Positions 44,753 through 53,593 of a DNA stretch of 64,000 nt are shown piece after piece. Below the pieces are notes generated by a model, which did not search any database, had not been told where the DNA came from, and saw only the letters and a program-made list of their open reading frames with translations. The stretch spans positions 124,001-188,000 of the forward strand of contig NZ_QYOS01000022.1 of NCBI RefSeq assembly GCF_003605195.1, written 5' to 3'. The position numbers and the translations under genes were made by a program. Each line of letters opens with the position of its first letter. The first letter of the stretch is position 1. The stretch is from Aurantiacibacter odishensis. GTDB lineage: Bacteria; Pseudomonadota; Alphaproteobacteria; Sphingomonadales; Sphingomonadaceae.

Positions 44753-47140
44753 ATGATCATTCGTAAATTCGCCATCGTATCGCTACTGGCATCAACGGCG
44801 CTCGTCGCAAATCCTGCGCTGGCGCAGCAAGCTGCGTCGACCGACACGGTCGACCGCGAAGGCACCGGCACTTCCGGCAATGACATCATCGTGACCGCGC
44901 AGAAATTCGAGCAGCGGGCGCAGGATGTGCCGATCACCGTCTCGGCCCTTGGCGGGGAGCGGATCGAGGAACTGGGCGTCACGGATCTCGACGAGCTTTC
45001 GAACTACGTTCCGGGCCTCAACATCCAGGAACAGAGCGCCAACAATCCGGGCATCGTAATACGCGGCATTACGTCGGACTCAGGTTCGGCGCAGCAGGGG
45101 CCGCGTGTCTCGCTGTACTACAACGGCGTCGATATCTCGCGCTCGCGCGGTTCATATCAGTCGATCTACGATCTTGACCGTGTCGAGGTCATCAAGGGGC
45201 CGCAGGCGACCCTGTTCGGCACCGCATCGGCCATCGGCGCCATCAGCCTCGTCTCCGCGCGGCCCCGGCCTGGCTTTTCCGCCGAGCTGACCGGCGGCTA
45301 CGGCAATTACGACGCGACGCTTCTGACTGGCTTCGTGAACGCCGGGAACGACGTGATAGCAGGGCGTGTCGCTTTCGAGTGGAAGACCCGCGACGGCTAC
45401 GTCGAGAACCTCGCCACCTCGCAGGAAGACGAGCTTTACGCACAGGACAACCTGGGAGTCCGCGGTTCGCTGCGCTTCACGCCTACCGACCGGCTGACGG
45501 TGGACCTGATCGGCACATTCGATCGCCAGCGCAACGGCGGCACGCCTTTCATCTCCGGCAATTTCCCTACCGAGGCAGGTCCCGCAGATCCGTTTGGCCC
45601 AGCCAATCTGGGTGGCTCTCCGCTGTCGGCACAGGTTCTCGGCAAGGACCAGCTGGGTCTCGACCGTGAAGTCTATGACGTGAACTTCACTGCGGAATGG
45701 GAATTCGCCGATGACTGGAGCTTCACCACGGTAAACGGGTATCGCGAGTTCGACAGCCTTGAGACGTTCGACGCCGACGGCTCGGCCGCCTGGTTCCTCG
45801 AATTTGCCGAGATCGCCGATGGCTGGCAGTTCAGCCACGAAGGCCGTCTGGCTTACAACGGCATGAACCTTCGCGCCTCTGCCGGTTGGAACTATTTTAC
45901 CGAGGAAGGCCGCCAGAACGTGCCGTTCTCCGCCGAGGAGGCGATTTTCCTTGAATGTCTGGGCGGTGGCGCGGTGTTCCAGTTTGGCTGCGTGGCCGCG
46001 GACGGATCGGTGCCCGCCGCCCTTATCACGCCCACGCTCAGCCAGGGTGCGATCGCTGCCCTGCCTTACCAGTCCGTCTTCGAGAACCAGGGCGAGAACG
46101 ATGCCTATTCGGTCTTCGCCGATGCCACCTGGCTCGCCACAGATGCGCTCGAACTCACCGCGGGCCTCCGCTACATCTGGGAAGACCGCCAGTCGGGCTA
46201 TTTCGCCGATGTCCCCGCACCCCGGTTGCTCGGACTGTTGCCGTCTGAACTGCAGGGCGGCCTGCTGCAGTTCTTCCCGTGGCTTACGGCATCACTCATT
46301 CCCGGCCAGATCGATACCGGCGGCCAGACCTTTAGCGCGAGCGAATCGTTCGACGCCTGGCTGCCGCGTTTCAACGCGCTCTACCGGGTGTCTCCCGACG
46401 TGAACGTATTTGTCACTGTCTCGAAGGGACGGCGCTCCCCTGTCGTGCAGCTCAGCGCCACGCGCGATGTTGCGGGCAATCCCTCGCCCAGCCTGCAACT
46501 GATCCCCGAAGAAACGGTGTGGAACTACGAAGGCGGCGTAAAGCTTGCCACCGGGGCCGTTTCGGCTTCCCTGGGCGTCTACTACCAGGACTATTCGGGC
46601 TTCCAGGTGAGCGTGGTGCAGGATGACGGCTCCACCCGGACGGAGAGCGCCGGCAGCGCGACGAACCTCGGCATCGAGGGAGAGCTGGCTGTCCAGGCGA
46701 ACGACTGGCTCCGTGTGTTCGTCAACGGCGCCTACATCGATGCCAAGATCGACGAGGACAACGCACTGGTTCCGGCCTTTTCGGGCGCACGCTTCCGCCT
46801 CCAGCCGAAATTCCAGGCAGCCGCCGGCTTCACCGTGGATCGTGAAATCGGCAACGGGATGCGGTTCTTCCTTACGCCCAGCGTGACCCATCGCAGCCGT
46901 ATCTTCTTTGAACTGCCGAACAGCGCCCTGATCTCGCAGGATGCCGTAACCCTCTTGAACGCGCGCGGCGGTGTCAGCTTTGCCGACGAACGGTTCGAAA
47001 TCGCCGCATTCGTTCGTAACGCGACGAATGAGGAATACCTGCTAGATGCAGGGAACACGGGCGGAGCATTTGGCTATCCCACATTCATTCCGGCAGAACC
47101 GCGGTTCTACGGTGTGGAACTGACTGCCCGCCTGTTCTGA
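44753..47140 (+). CDS. TonB-dependent receptor of the phosphatase locus
   Basis: 795 residues, signal peptide ending NPALAQ. It has a TonB box-like segment (NDIIVTAQ), a plug with DVPITVSALGGERI, LSNYVPGLNIQ, GIVIRGI and VEVIKGPQATLFG, then a full barrel ending ELTARLF with terminal Phe. It lies between phoX (divergent) and phoD (22 bases downstream, same strand), so it probably imports a phosphorylated organic compound or another product of phosphatase action (inference). I see no convincing PhoB box in the 265-base gap; it does contain a GCATCG/CGATGC inverted repeat (44512-44536) in the phoX leader. Confidence 0.92.
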   Translation: MIIRKFAIVSLLASTALVANPALAQQAASTDTVDREGTGTSGNDIIVTAQKFEQRAQDVPITVSALGGERIEELGVTDLDELSNYVPGLNIQEQSANNPGIVIRGITSDSGSAQQGPRVSLYYNGVDISRSRGSYQSIYDLDRVEVIKGPQATLFGTASAIGAISLVSARPRPGFSAELTGGYGNYDATLLTGFVNAGNDVIAGRVAFEWKTRDGYVENLATSQEDELYAQDNLGVRGSLRFTPTDRLTVDLIGTFDRQRNGGTPFISGNFPTEAGPADPFGPANLGGSPLSAQVLGKDQLGLDREVYDVNFTAEWEFADDWSFTTVNGYREFDSLETFDADGSAAWFLEFAEIADGWQFSHEGRLAYNGMNLRASAGWNYFTEEGRQNVPFSAEEAIFLECLGGGAVFQFGCVAADGSVPAALITPTLSQGAIAALPYQSVFENQGENDAYSVFADATWLATDALELTAGLRYIWEDRQSGYFADVPAPRLLGLLPSELQGGLLQFFPWLTASLIPGQIDTGGQTFSASESFDAWLPRFNALYRVSPDVNVFVTVSKGRRSPVVQLSATRDVAGNPSPSLQLIPEETVWNYEGGVKLATGAVSASLGVYYQDYSGFQVSVVQDDGSTRTESAGSATNLGIEGELAVQANDWLRVFVNGAYIDAKIDEDNALVPAFSGARFRLQPKFQAAAGFTVDREIGNGMRFFLTPSVTHRSRIFFELPNSALISQDAVTLLNARGGVSFADERFEIAAFVRNATNEEYLLDAGNTGGAFGYPTFIPAEPRFYGVELTARLF

Positions 47141-47162
47141 AGGTTCTGATTGGGAAACAATA

Positions 47163-48821
47163 ATGAGGATTGATCGTCGCGGTGCCTTGGCCCTTTTCGG
47201 TTCTGGAACGGCGTTGGGGCTTCCCTCCGTCGCCTACGCACAGGAGACGCCCCAGGAGGTCCGGTTTGTTCATGGCGTCGCCAGCGGTGACCCGAAGCCT
47301 GATGGTGCGATAATCTGGACCCGTGCCACCGCGGAAACAGGCTTTTCGGGAGACATCGGCCTGCGCTGGTACGTCTCCGACACGGCGCAGGGAGTGCCTC
47401 TGTCCTCGGGCGAAGTCCTCGCGCGCGGTGCCGCCGATTACACCGCCAAGGTCGACGTGAGCGACCTGCTGCCCGGCACCGAGTATCACTACTGGTTCGA
47501 TGGGCCGGGAGATGCGCGCAGCCCGGTCGGTCGTTTCCGTACCTTGCCGGTCGGCGCTGTCGACGATCTAGTGTTCGCCGTTGCGTCGTGCCAGCTCTAC
47601 CCCGGCGGCCTCTTCAATGCCTATGCCGACATGGCGTCCCTTGAACGGCTGGACGCGGTGATCCACCTGGGCGACTACATCTACGAGTACGGCGAGAGCG
47701 GTTACGGCGCCGACATCGGTCGGCAGCTTGGCCGCCTTCCCGATCCGCCGCATGAGATCGTCACGCTGGCCGATTATCGCCGTCGCCACGCGCAGGTGAA
47801 GGCCGACCCGCAAATGCAGGCGGCACACGCACGCGCGGCGTTCATCTGCGTGTGGGACGATCACGAAACCACCAACGACAGCTGGATGGGTGGGGCAGAA
47901 AACCATCAGCAAGAAAGCGAAGGAGACTGGGCGGGTCGAAAGGCCGTCGCCATGCAGGCATACTTCGAATGGATGCCGATCCGCGACCCCGATCCGTTGC
48001 GGGCCAGGGAAGCGATCTTTCGCAGTTTCGAATTCGGTGATCTGGCAACGCTGGCGATGGTCGAAACGCGATTGCTGGCACGCGATCGCCAGGTCGCGCC
48101 GAAAGGCGACGTGCCGCCCGCCGAGGCAGTTGCCGACCTTCTGGCGGAGCGGGAAATGCCGCAACGTGAATTGTTGGGACAGGGACAGAGCGCTTGGCTG
48201 GAAGGCGTTCTCTCGGCGTCCGTCGCGGCCGGCAAGCCGTGGCAAATGCTGGGAAACCAGGTCATCATGGCGAGGGTTCCGGGACCCGATCTGGAAGCGA
48301 TGCTCGGCGCCGAGGAATTCGCTGCCCTGCGTAATGGAATGCCCGCGCAGTATCGCGACCAGATCGATCGGGCGCTTGCGGGTTACAGGGCCGGTGTCCC
48401 CTTCAATCTGGATTCCTGGGACGGATACCCGCACGCACGCGAACGGCTCTACGAACTCTTCCGTCGCAGCGGGGCACGGCCCCTTGTTCTTTCAGGCGAC
48501 AGCCATGCGGCCTGGAGCAACAACCTGCACAATCGCGACGGCGAACTGACCGCGCTCGAAGTCGGCTGCACTGCCATCACCAGCCCTTCGTACGGATCGA
48601 TCCTGCCTGGCCTGGGAGGGTTGTTGAGCAGAGCAAGCGAAGAGGTGGCCTACTGCGATCAGGACGAGAAGGGATACGCCCTTGTCGAATTGACGCCGGG
48701 ACAATGCCGTGTCGATCACATCACGGTCTCGACGGTCTTCTCAACGGAGTTCGAACGGCGCGTGGCCGCGAGCCATGCAGTCCAGCCAGCACCGGACGGC
48801 GTCGGCTGGGAAGCCGTTTGA
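47163..48821 (+). CDS. phoD: PhoD family alkaline phosphatase
   Basis: 552 residues. Tat-type N-terminus (DRRGALALFGSG, cleavage near AYAQ), the PhoD N-terminal beta domain (VRFVHGVASGDPKPDGAIIWTRA), then metallophosphoesterase motifs ASCQLYPGG, HLGDYIYEYG, VWDDHETTND and LSGDSHAAW. It is a Ca/Fe-dependent phosphomonoesterase/diesterase. Probable operon with the upstream receptor (22-base gap). Presence of both PhoX and PhoD fits adaptation to low phosphate. Confidence 0.94.
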   Translation: MRIDRRGALALFGSGTALGLPSVAYAQETPQEVRFVHGVASGDPKPDGAIIWTRATAETGFSGDIGLRWYVSDTAQGVPLSSGEVLARGAADYTAKVDVSDLLPGTEYHYWFDGPGDARSPVGRFRTLPVGAVDDLVFAVASCQLYPGGLFNAYADMASLERLDAVIHLGDYIYEYGESGYGADIGRQLGRLPDPPHEIVTLADYRRRHAQVKADPQMQAAHARAAFICVWDDHETTNDSWMGGAENHQQESEGDWAGRKAVAMQAYFEWMPIRDPDPLRAREAIFRSFEFGDLATLAMVETRLLARDRQVAPKGDVPPAEAVADLLAEREMPQRELLGQGQSAWLEGVLSASVAAGKPWQMLGNQVIMARVPGPDLEAMLGAEEFAALRNGMPAQYRDQIDRALAGYRAGVPFNLDSWDGYPHARERLYELFRRSGARPLVLSGDSHAAWSNNLHNRDGELTALEVGCTAITSPSYGSILPGLGGLLSRASEEVAYCDQDEKGYALVELTPGQCRVDHITVSTVFSTEFERRVAASHAVQPAPDGVGWEAV

Positions 48822-48854
48822 TAACGGGATCTTGTCCTGCCTTTCATAAGTAAC

Positions 48855-48869
48855 TGATAATAATTGCAA
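48855..48869. promoter_or_regulatory. Possible Fur-like site upstream of autotransporter gene
   Basis: TGATAATAATTGCAA matches one arm of TGATAATNATTATCA perfectly and the other partly. It lies 200 bases before the autotransporter start. Low confidence because the second arm is imperfect; an AT-rich promoter is an alternative. The gap 48822-49068 holds no gene. Confidence 0.25.
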
Positions 48870-49068
48870 AGCCATTTTCTCGGCTAATCTCAGATGATTT
48901 CCCTTACTGAACAGTAAGGGCTGAGATGCAATTTGGATATATGCCTTCCTTACTTAGCGCGTATTGTCCGATCATCGTCCTATTTCTGTCACAAACGCAA
49001 CTTAGGAAATCTCGTAACAAGAATGGGTCGCGCAAGTTCTTTCGTCTGATTCTCTAAAGGGGGGAGCG

Positions 49069-52000
49069 ATGTTGCGCACTCAATTGAAGATTCCGCCGGT
49101 TTTGCCCGAGGCAAAGGCCTCGACAAGCATGAGTGCCCTTGCTGCAGCACTCTTCTTCAGCGCGGCCGCGGCCGCACAATCCGCCCCTGCCCCCGTGGAC
49201 GATGTTCCTGCGCCAGCAGTGCCGACTGCACCGGCCAATGTGGAAGAGTGCGCGCAGGATGGATCGACCGTCACCTGCGTCCCCGGAGCCGATCCCGACG
49301 GTTTCGTCTCTGCCGATAGCGACCTTGTCCTTGACGTTCAAGATGGTGCGCAGGTCCAGGGCGAAATCAACCTGGGCGAGAACGCCACGGCGGCTGTGGA
49401 CGGCGATCTCGTCGTCACCAACGGCGCGAGTGCGCTCGATCTTGGTCCCGGTGCTACAGTCGTCAACAACGGATATCTGACTGCCAGTCCTTTCTTCGAT
49501 GGCATCATTTCTGTCGGTAACGATTCCACAGTCACGAACAGCGGCATCATTACGCAGAATACAGGTCAGGTTGTCGCGGGCATATTCACGGAAGGCAGCG
49601 CGACGATCGTGAACGACGGCCTCATCGCCCTGCAAGGCTCGGGCAATGCGGGGATCGTGGGGAATTTCAACAACCTTGGCCCGGTTACGATAACGAACAC
49701 CGTCAATGGACAGATCATTGTCGATAACCTTTCCGCTGGATCCGGCTTCGGCATCATTGCTTTTGGCGACGGTACCGTCATCACGAACGATGGTCTGATT
49801 CAGACATTCGGGGACTTCGGCAGTGCCATTTCGGCCGCAGGAGCGAACACCACACTCGCCAACACCGGCAATATCCAGACCTCGGGAAGCAACGCGACGG
49901 CCGTTCAGGTCGGCAACGACGCGATTATCGATAACAGCGGTTCCATCGAAACCCTAGGAGCATATGCCTTCGGCATTAGTGGAGCCAACAATGTCTCGCT
50001 CACCAACAGCGGCACGATCCAGACCGCGGGGGAGCGCGCGATCGACCTTGGTGACGGCGCGACAATCACCAACGAATTGGGCGGTCTGATCAACACCACC
50101 AGCGACGAGGATACGATCCAGGCAGGTGCCAACCTCACCATCGTGAACAACGGCACGATCAGCAACGAGGGTCTCGATACCAAGATCATCGATGCCGGCG
50201 ACGGGCTGACCGTTACCAACAACGGCACGATCACTTCCGACTGGAAGGGTATTGAGGGCGAAGCAGACTTCACGCTCACCAACAATGCCGGCGCGCTCAT
50301 CTACAGCGCCTTCGACGAGGCGGTGGAAGCCGACGGCCCGGGCCTGGTGGTCGTCAACGACGGTGAGATCATCTCGCCCGAGGACGATGCGATCGACGGC
50401 GGCGACAATGTCACCGTGACCAACACCGGCCTGATCCGGGGCGGCGAGAACGACGGGATGGAGTTGAACTCCGGCACCATCACCAACTCGGGCATCATCG
50501 AGAGCCTCTCGAGCGATCCCGACGGCGACTTCTCCGACGCGGCGCTCACCAACCGCGAACTCGATGCCGGCATCGATTTCGACGGCGACGGCAACGGCGA
50601 CAGCGCGCCGGGCCTCGTGACCAACCTTGCAGGCGGCGTGATCCGCGGCGACATCGGCATCAATGCCAGCTCGGGCAACTTCGTGTCCGACGGAATGGGC
50701 GGCTCGGAGCCCGGCTCAGTCGCCAACCTCGCCAGCCAGACCATCGTCAACTACGGCACCATCACCGGCAACGCGGTGAACCCGGTCACCGGCCGCATGG
50801 ACGCCGTGCTCCTGAGCTTCGGCGACGACGTGTTCCAGCAGTGGAGCGGTGCTCTTGTCGAAGGCTACGTTGACCTAGAGGCAGGCGAAGACACCTTCGT
50901 GCTGGAGGGAACCGCGTCCAGCCTTACCGACGGGATCAGCGGCGGTGAAGGTAACGACACGGCCGTGCTGGGCGGTATCTTCGATGCCGATATCCTCGAC
51001 AGCTTCGAAGTCATAACCGTCGGCGAACTGTTCGATACACGCTTTGTCGGAGACCGCTCGGTCGAGGGCGACGTAACGGTCGTCGGCAATGCCACTTTCG
51101 ACCTCGGTCTCGACTCGCTTGCGGTTGACGGAGACCTGACCCTGGCGGACGGTTCGACCATCACGGTTCTGACGAGCGATACCTTCGATCTTGTCGGCCA
51201 AGGGGCCATCCCGGTGCTCACCGAGACAGGCGACTTCGCTGACAATGGCACCACCGTCACCGTGGACGACGACGACTGGCTGCTGGATTACGAGGTGCTG
51301 ATCGGGTCGGTCAGCGTCGTGGTGACCGCCGCCAACCCCGCAACCGGCACCACCGATGGCAACATCGCTCTGCTAGGTTCGGCTATCCAGAGCGGCGTGG
51401 CCGCGGGCACGATCAGGACTGCCAACCGGGATGCGTTCAACGCGGCAGGCAGCCTGTCGGACTTCGAAAGCGTGGCAGTCGACAGTCTGCCGGATCTCAA
51501 TGGGTCGATCAGCCGGGAAATCTTCGAGAACTCCAACTTCGCCAGTGACCTGCTGGCTCGCCGCATGTCCATGGGCAGGGGCAATGGTGCCGTCTGGGGC
51601 CAGTTCGGGGTGCGCACGGCAGACGCAGACCCGGTTTCTCTCAGCGTGTCCGGATACGAGTCCGACAGCACGATCTTCACCGCCGGTGCCGATCTCGCCG
51701 TTGGCGAGAACGCCATCATCGGCGTGATGGGCAGCTATGCCGAGATCGAGACCACCACGGTCGGCCTGGCCGAATCGCAGGACGAGATAGATTCCTTCAA
51801 GGTCTCGGCCTACGCCGGCCTGGGTTTCGGCGCAGGGTTCCTGAACGCGGAGGTCGGCTACCATTTCGCCGATGTTCTTTCCAACCGCAGCGGTGCTCTG
51901 GGCGCAATCGGCAGCGACTTCGAGGTGAAGGGCCTGATCGGGCGGGCTACGCTGGGCTACGGCCTCGAACTTGGCGGTGGCTTCGTCCTGACGCCCACGG

Positions 52001-52842
52001 CCGGACTGAACTACGCCGAGATGAATTTCGACGACTATGTTGAAACCGGAGGCTTCGGCTTCGGGGTGACGCGCGACGATGTCACCTTCTTCGAAGGCCG
52101 TCTCGGCCTCACCGCCCATGTCGATGCAGGAATTGTCAGGCCCTATGTGGGCGCGACCTACGTGCACGATTTCGATGCAGACCCGCGCAGCATCGCACTC
52201 GCTTCCAGCGAGATCGGCGGGTTCACGGTCGTCTCGAACACGCCCGAGGAAAGCCGCTACGATATCTACGCAGGTCTCGAATTCGATCTCGGCAGCGCAT
52301 CGCAGCTGACGTTCGGATATCGCGGCAACTTCGCCGAGGGATATGACGCACACGGCGCACTCCTGCGGGTGCGGATAGGGTTCGGTGGCGAAGAAGCGGC
52401 CCCGCCGCCGCCTCCGCCGCCTCCGCCGCCGCCGCCTCCTCCGCCCCCGCCGCCTCCGCCGCCTCCGCCGCCGCCGCCGCCGGCTCCGGTCTGCGAGCAG
52501 GGCCCCTACATCGTGTTCTTCGATTGGGACGAGTCCACCATCACTGCGGAAGCAGCCACCGTGCTCAACTCCGCCATCACCGCCTATGGCGATTGCGGCA
52601 CCGCGGCCATCATGCTGGCCGGTCACACCGACCGTTCCGGCTCGGTCGAGTACAACATGGGTCTGGCAGAGCGTCGTAACGCCTCGGTCCGCGAATACCT
52701 CACCGGTCGCGGCATTCCGGGCGGTCGCATCTCCAGCGAAGCCTTCGGCGAAAGCATGCCCCGCGTGCCCACCGCAGACGGCGTGCGCGAACTGCAGAAC
52801 CGCCGCGTGGAAATCACTTACGGTCCGGGCTCGGGCATGTAA
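49069..52842 (+). CDS. Autotransporter with C-terminal OmpA peptidoglycan-binding domain
   Basis: 1257 residues from an ATG after GGGGGAGCG; signal region ends AAAAAQ. Residues 60-640 form a beta-helix-type passenger of imperfect repeats of the form TNxGxI (VTNSGIITQ, ITNTVNGQI, LTNSGTIQT, VTNNGTITS). Residues about 850-1108 are an autotransporter barrel (GAVWGQFGVRTADAD, VRPYVGATYVHDFDAD, TFGYRGNFAEGYDAHGALLRVRIGFG). Then come 27 consecutive prolines (1112-1138) and an OmpA domain with the diaminopimelate-binding pair D1188 (GHTDRSG) and R1203 (LAERRNASV). A barrel normally ends an autotransporter; here a periplasmic anchor follows it. Probably a surface adhesin or S-layer-like protein tied to peptidoglycan. 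Confidence 0.88.
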   Translation: MLRTQLKIPPVLPEAKASTSMSALAAALFFSAAAAAQSAPAPVDDVPAPAVPTAPANVEECAQDGSTVTCVPGADPDGFVSADSDLVLDVQDGAQVQGEINLGENATAAVDGDLVVTNGASALDLGPGATVVNNGYLTASPFFDGIISVGNDSTVTNSGIITQNTGQVVAGIFTEGSATIVNDGLIALQGSGNAGIVGNFNNLGPVTITNTVNGQIIVDNLSAGSGFGIIAFGDGTVITNDGLIQTFGDFGSAISAAGANTTLANTGNIQTSGSNATAVQVGNDAIIDNSGSIETLGAYAFGISGANNVSLTNSGTIQTAGERAIDLGDGATITNELGGLINTTSDEDTIQAGANLTIVNNGTISNEGLDTKIIDAGDGLTVTNNGTITSDWKGIEGEADFTLTNNAGALIYSAFDEAVEADGPGLVVVNDGEIISPEDDAIDGGDNVTVTNTGLIRGGENDGMELNSGTITNSGIIESLSSDPDGDFSDAALTNRELDAGIDFDGDGNGDSAPGLVTNLAGGVIRGDIGINASSGNFVSDGMGGSEPGSVANLASQTIVNYGTITGNAVNPVTGRMDAVLLSFGDDVFQQWSGALVEGYVDLEAGEDTFVLEGTASSLTDGISGGEGNDTAVLGGIFDADILDSFEVITVGELFDTRFVGDRSVEGDVTVVGNATFDLGLDSLAVDGDLTLADGSTITVLTSDTFDLVGQGAIPVLTETGDFADNGTTVTVDDDDWLLDYEVLIGSVSVVVTAANPATGTTDGNIALLGSAIQSGVAAGTIRTANRDAFNAAGSLSDFESVAVDSLPDLNGSISREIFENSNFASDLLARRMSMGRGNGAVWGQFGVRTADADPVSLSVSGYESDSTIFTAGADLAVGENAIIGVMGSYAEIETTTVGLAESQDEIDSFKVSAYAGLGFGAGFLNAEVGYHFADVLSNRSGALGAIGSDFEVKGLIGRATLGYGLELGGGFVLTPTAGLNYAEMNFDDYVETGGFGFGVTRDDVTFFEGRLGLTAHVDAGIVRPYVGATYVHDFDADPRSIALASSEIGGFTVVSNTPEESRYDIYAGLEFDLGSASQLTFGYRGNFAEGYDAHGALLRVRIGFGGEEAAPPPPPPPPPPPPPPPPPPPPPPPPPPPAPVCEQGPYIVFFDWDESTITAEAATVLNSAITAYGDCGTAAIMLAGHTDRSGSVEYNMGLAERRNASVREYLTGRGIPGGRISSEAFGESMPRVPTADGVRELQNRRVEITYGPGSGM

Positions 52843-52868
52843 GTCCACACAGGACCGAACAACGAAAA

Positions 52869-52899
52869 GGGCCGGGAGCAATCCCGGCCCTTTCTGTTT
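52869..52899 (+). terminator. Rho-independent terminator of autotransporter gene
   Basis: A 9-bp perfect stem (GGGCCGGGA with TCCCGGCCC) with a 4-nt loop, followed by TTTCTGTTT, 26 bases after the stop. The remainder to 53109 shows no gene. Confidence 0.88.
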
Positions 52900-53109
52900 G
52901 GCAGGGCACCCTAGTCTTCCGCTCGATGTCCCTTTATCATGTCATTCACTGAATGCCCGGATTTCGCGCTCTGACAAGCGAAAGCCGCCATTCCGCCAGC
53001 GGCCCAGGCGCCGACATCCTGAGCGTTACCCCTTTGGCCATTCGGGCCAAGGAGAAATGCAATGGGTTACTCACGTTTTGATGCAGCAACGCGACACCGT
53101 CCGGCTTAA

Positions 53110-53588
53110 AATGCTGGCAAGGATGTCGGAACGAAGCGACCGCTGACACATAAGCAGATCTGGGCAATCCGTTTTCATCTCGATCGCGAAGGACGATTGA
53201 GAGACAAGGCCCTATTCGGTCTCGCGATCGACAGCAAACTGCGCGGATGTGATTTGTTGAAAATCAGGATCGGCGACGTGACCGCGGGTGCCGAGATTCG
53301 CAATCGGTCAACCGTCATTCAGCAAAAGACCAACCGGCCGGTGCAATTCGAACTGACCTCTGATGTGCGTGCCACATTGCTAGCGTGGCTTGAACGTCGA
53401 GGCGGCTCAATTGGCATTATCTGTTCCCCAGCCGTATCGACTTTGCACGCCACATGAGCACGCGACAGTATGCGCGCCTGGTTGACGAATGGGTAACGGC
53501 GATCGGACTGCGGAAGGCTGAGTACGGCACGCACTCGCTTCGGCGGACGAAAGCAGCGAGCAATGTCTCCAACGCCGCGGCGCCTTGA
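53110..53588 (+). pseudogene. Truncated, frameshifted tyrosine recombinase (integrase)
   Basis: Two frames together read like the small site-specific tyrosine integrases of alphaproteobacterial plasmids and islands. The first (53110-53414) has KRPLTHKQIWAIRFHL and DKALFGLAIDSKLRGCDLLKI. The second (53415-53588) has HYLFPSRIDFARH, STRQYARLVDEWV and YGTHSLRRTKAA, the last containing the HxxR catalytic box. A one-base loss near 53413-53415 separates them. The C-terminal part with the LGH and catalytic Tyr is absent, replaced by a few unrelated codons. No intact start is visible. Remnant of a mobile element just downstream of the PepSY gene (convergent). Confidence 0.8.
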
Positions 53589-53593
53589 CGGAC

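Noticed and set aside
52402-52482. CCG/CCT tract as a microsatellite unrelated to coding
   Set aside because: It is in frame within the autotransporter-OmpA gene and the OmpA domain follows in the same frame, so it encodes a real polyproline linker.
51373-52881. Minus-strand frame of about 500 codons opposite the autotransporter barrel
   Set aside because: It contains a long run of Arg/Gly codons that is merely the complement of the proline tract and shows no domain; shadow frame.
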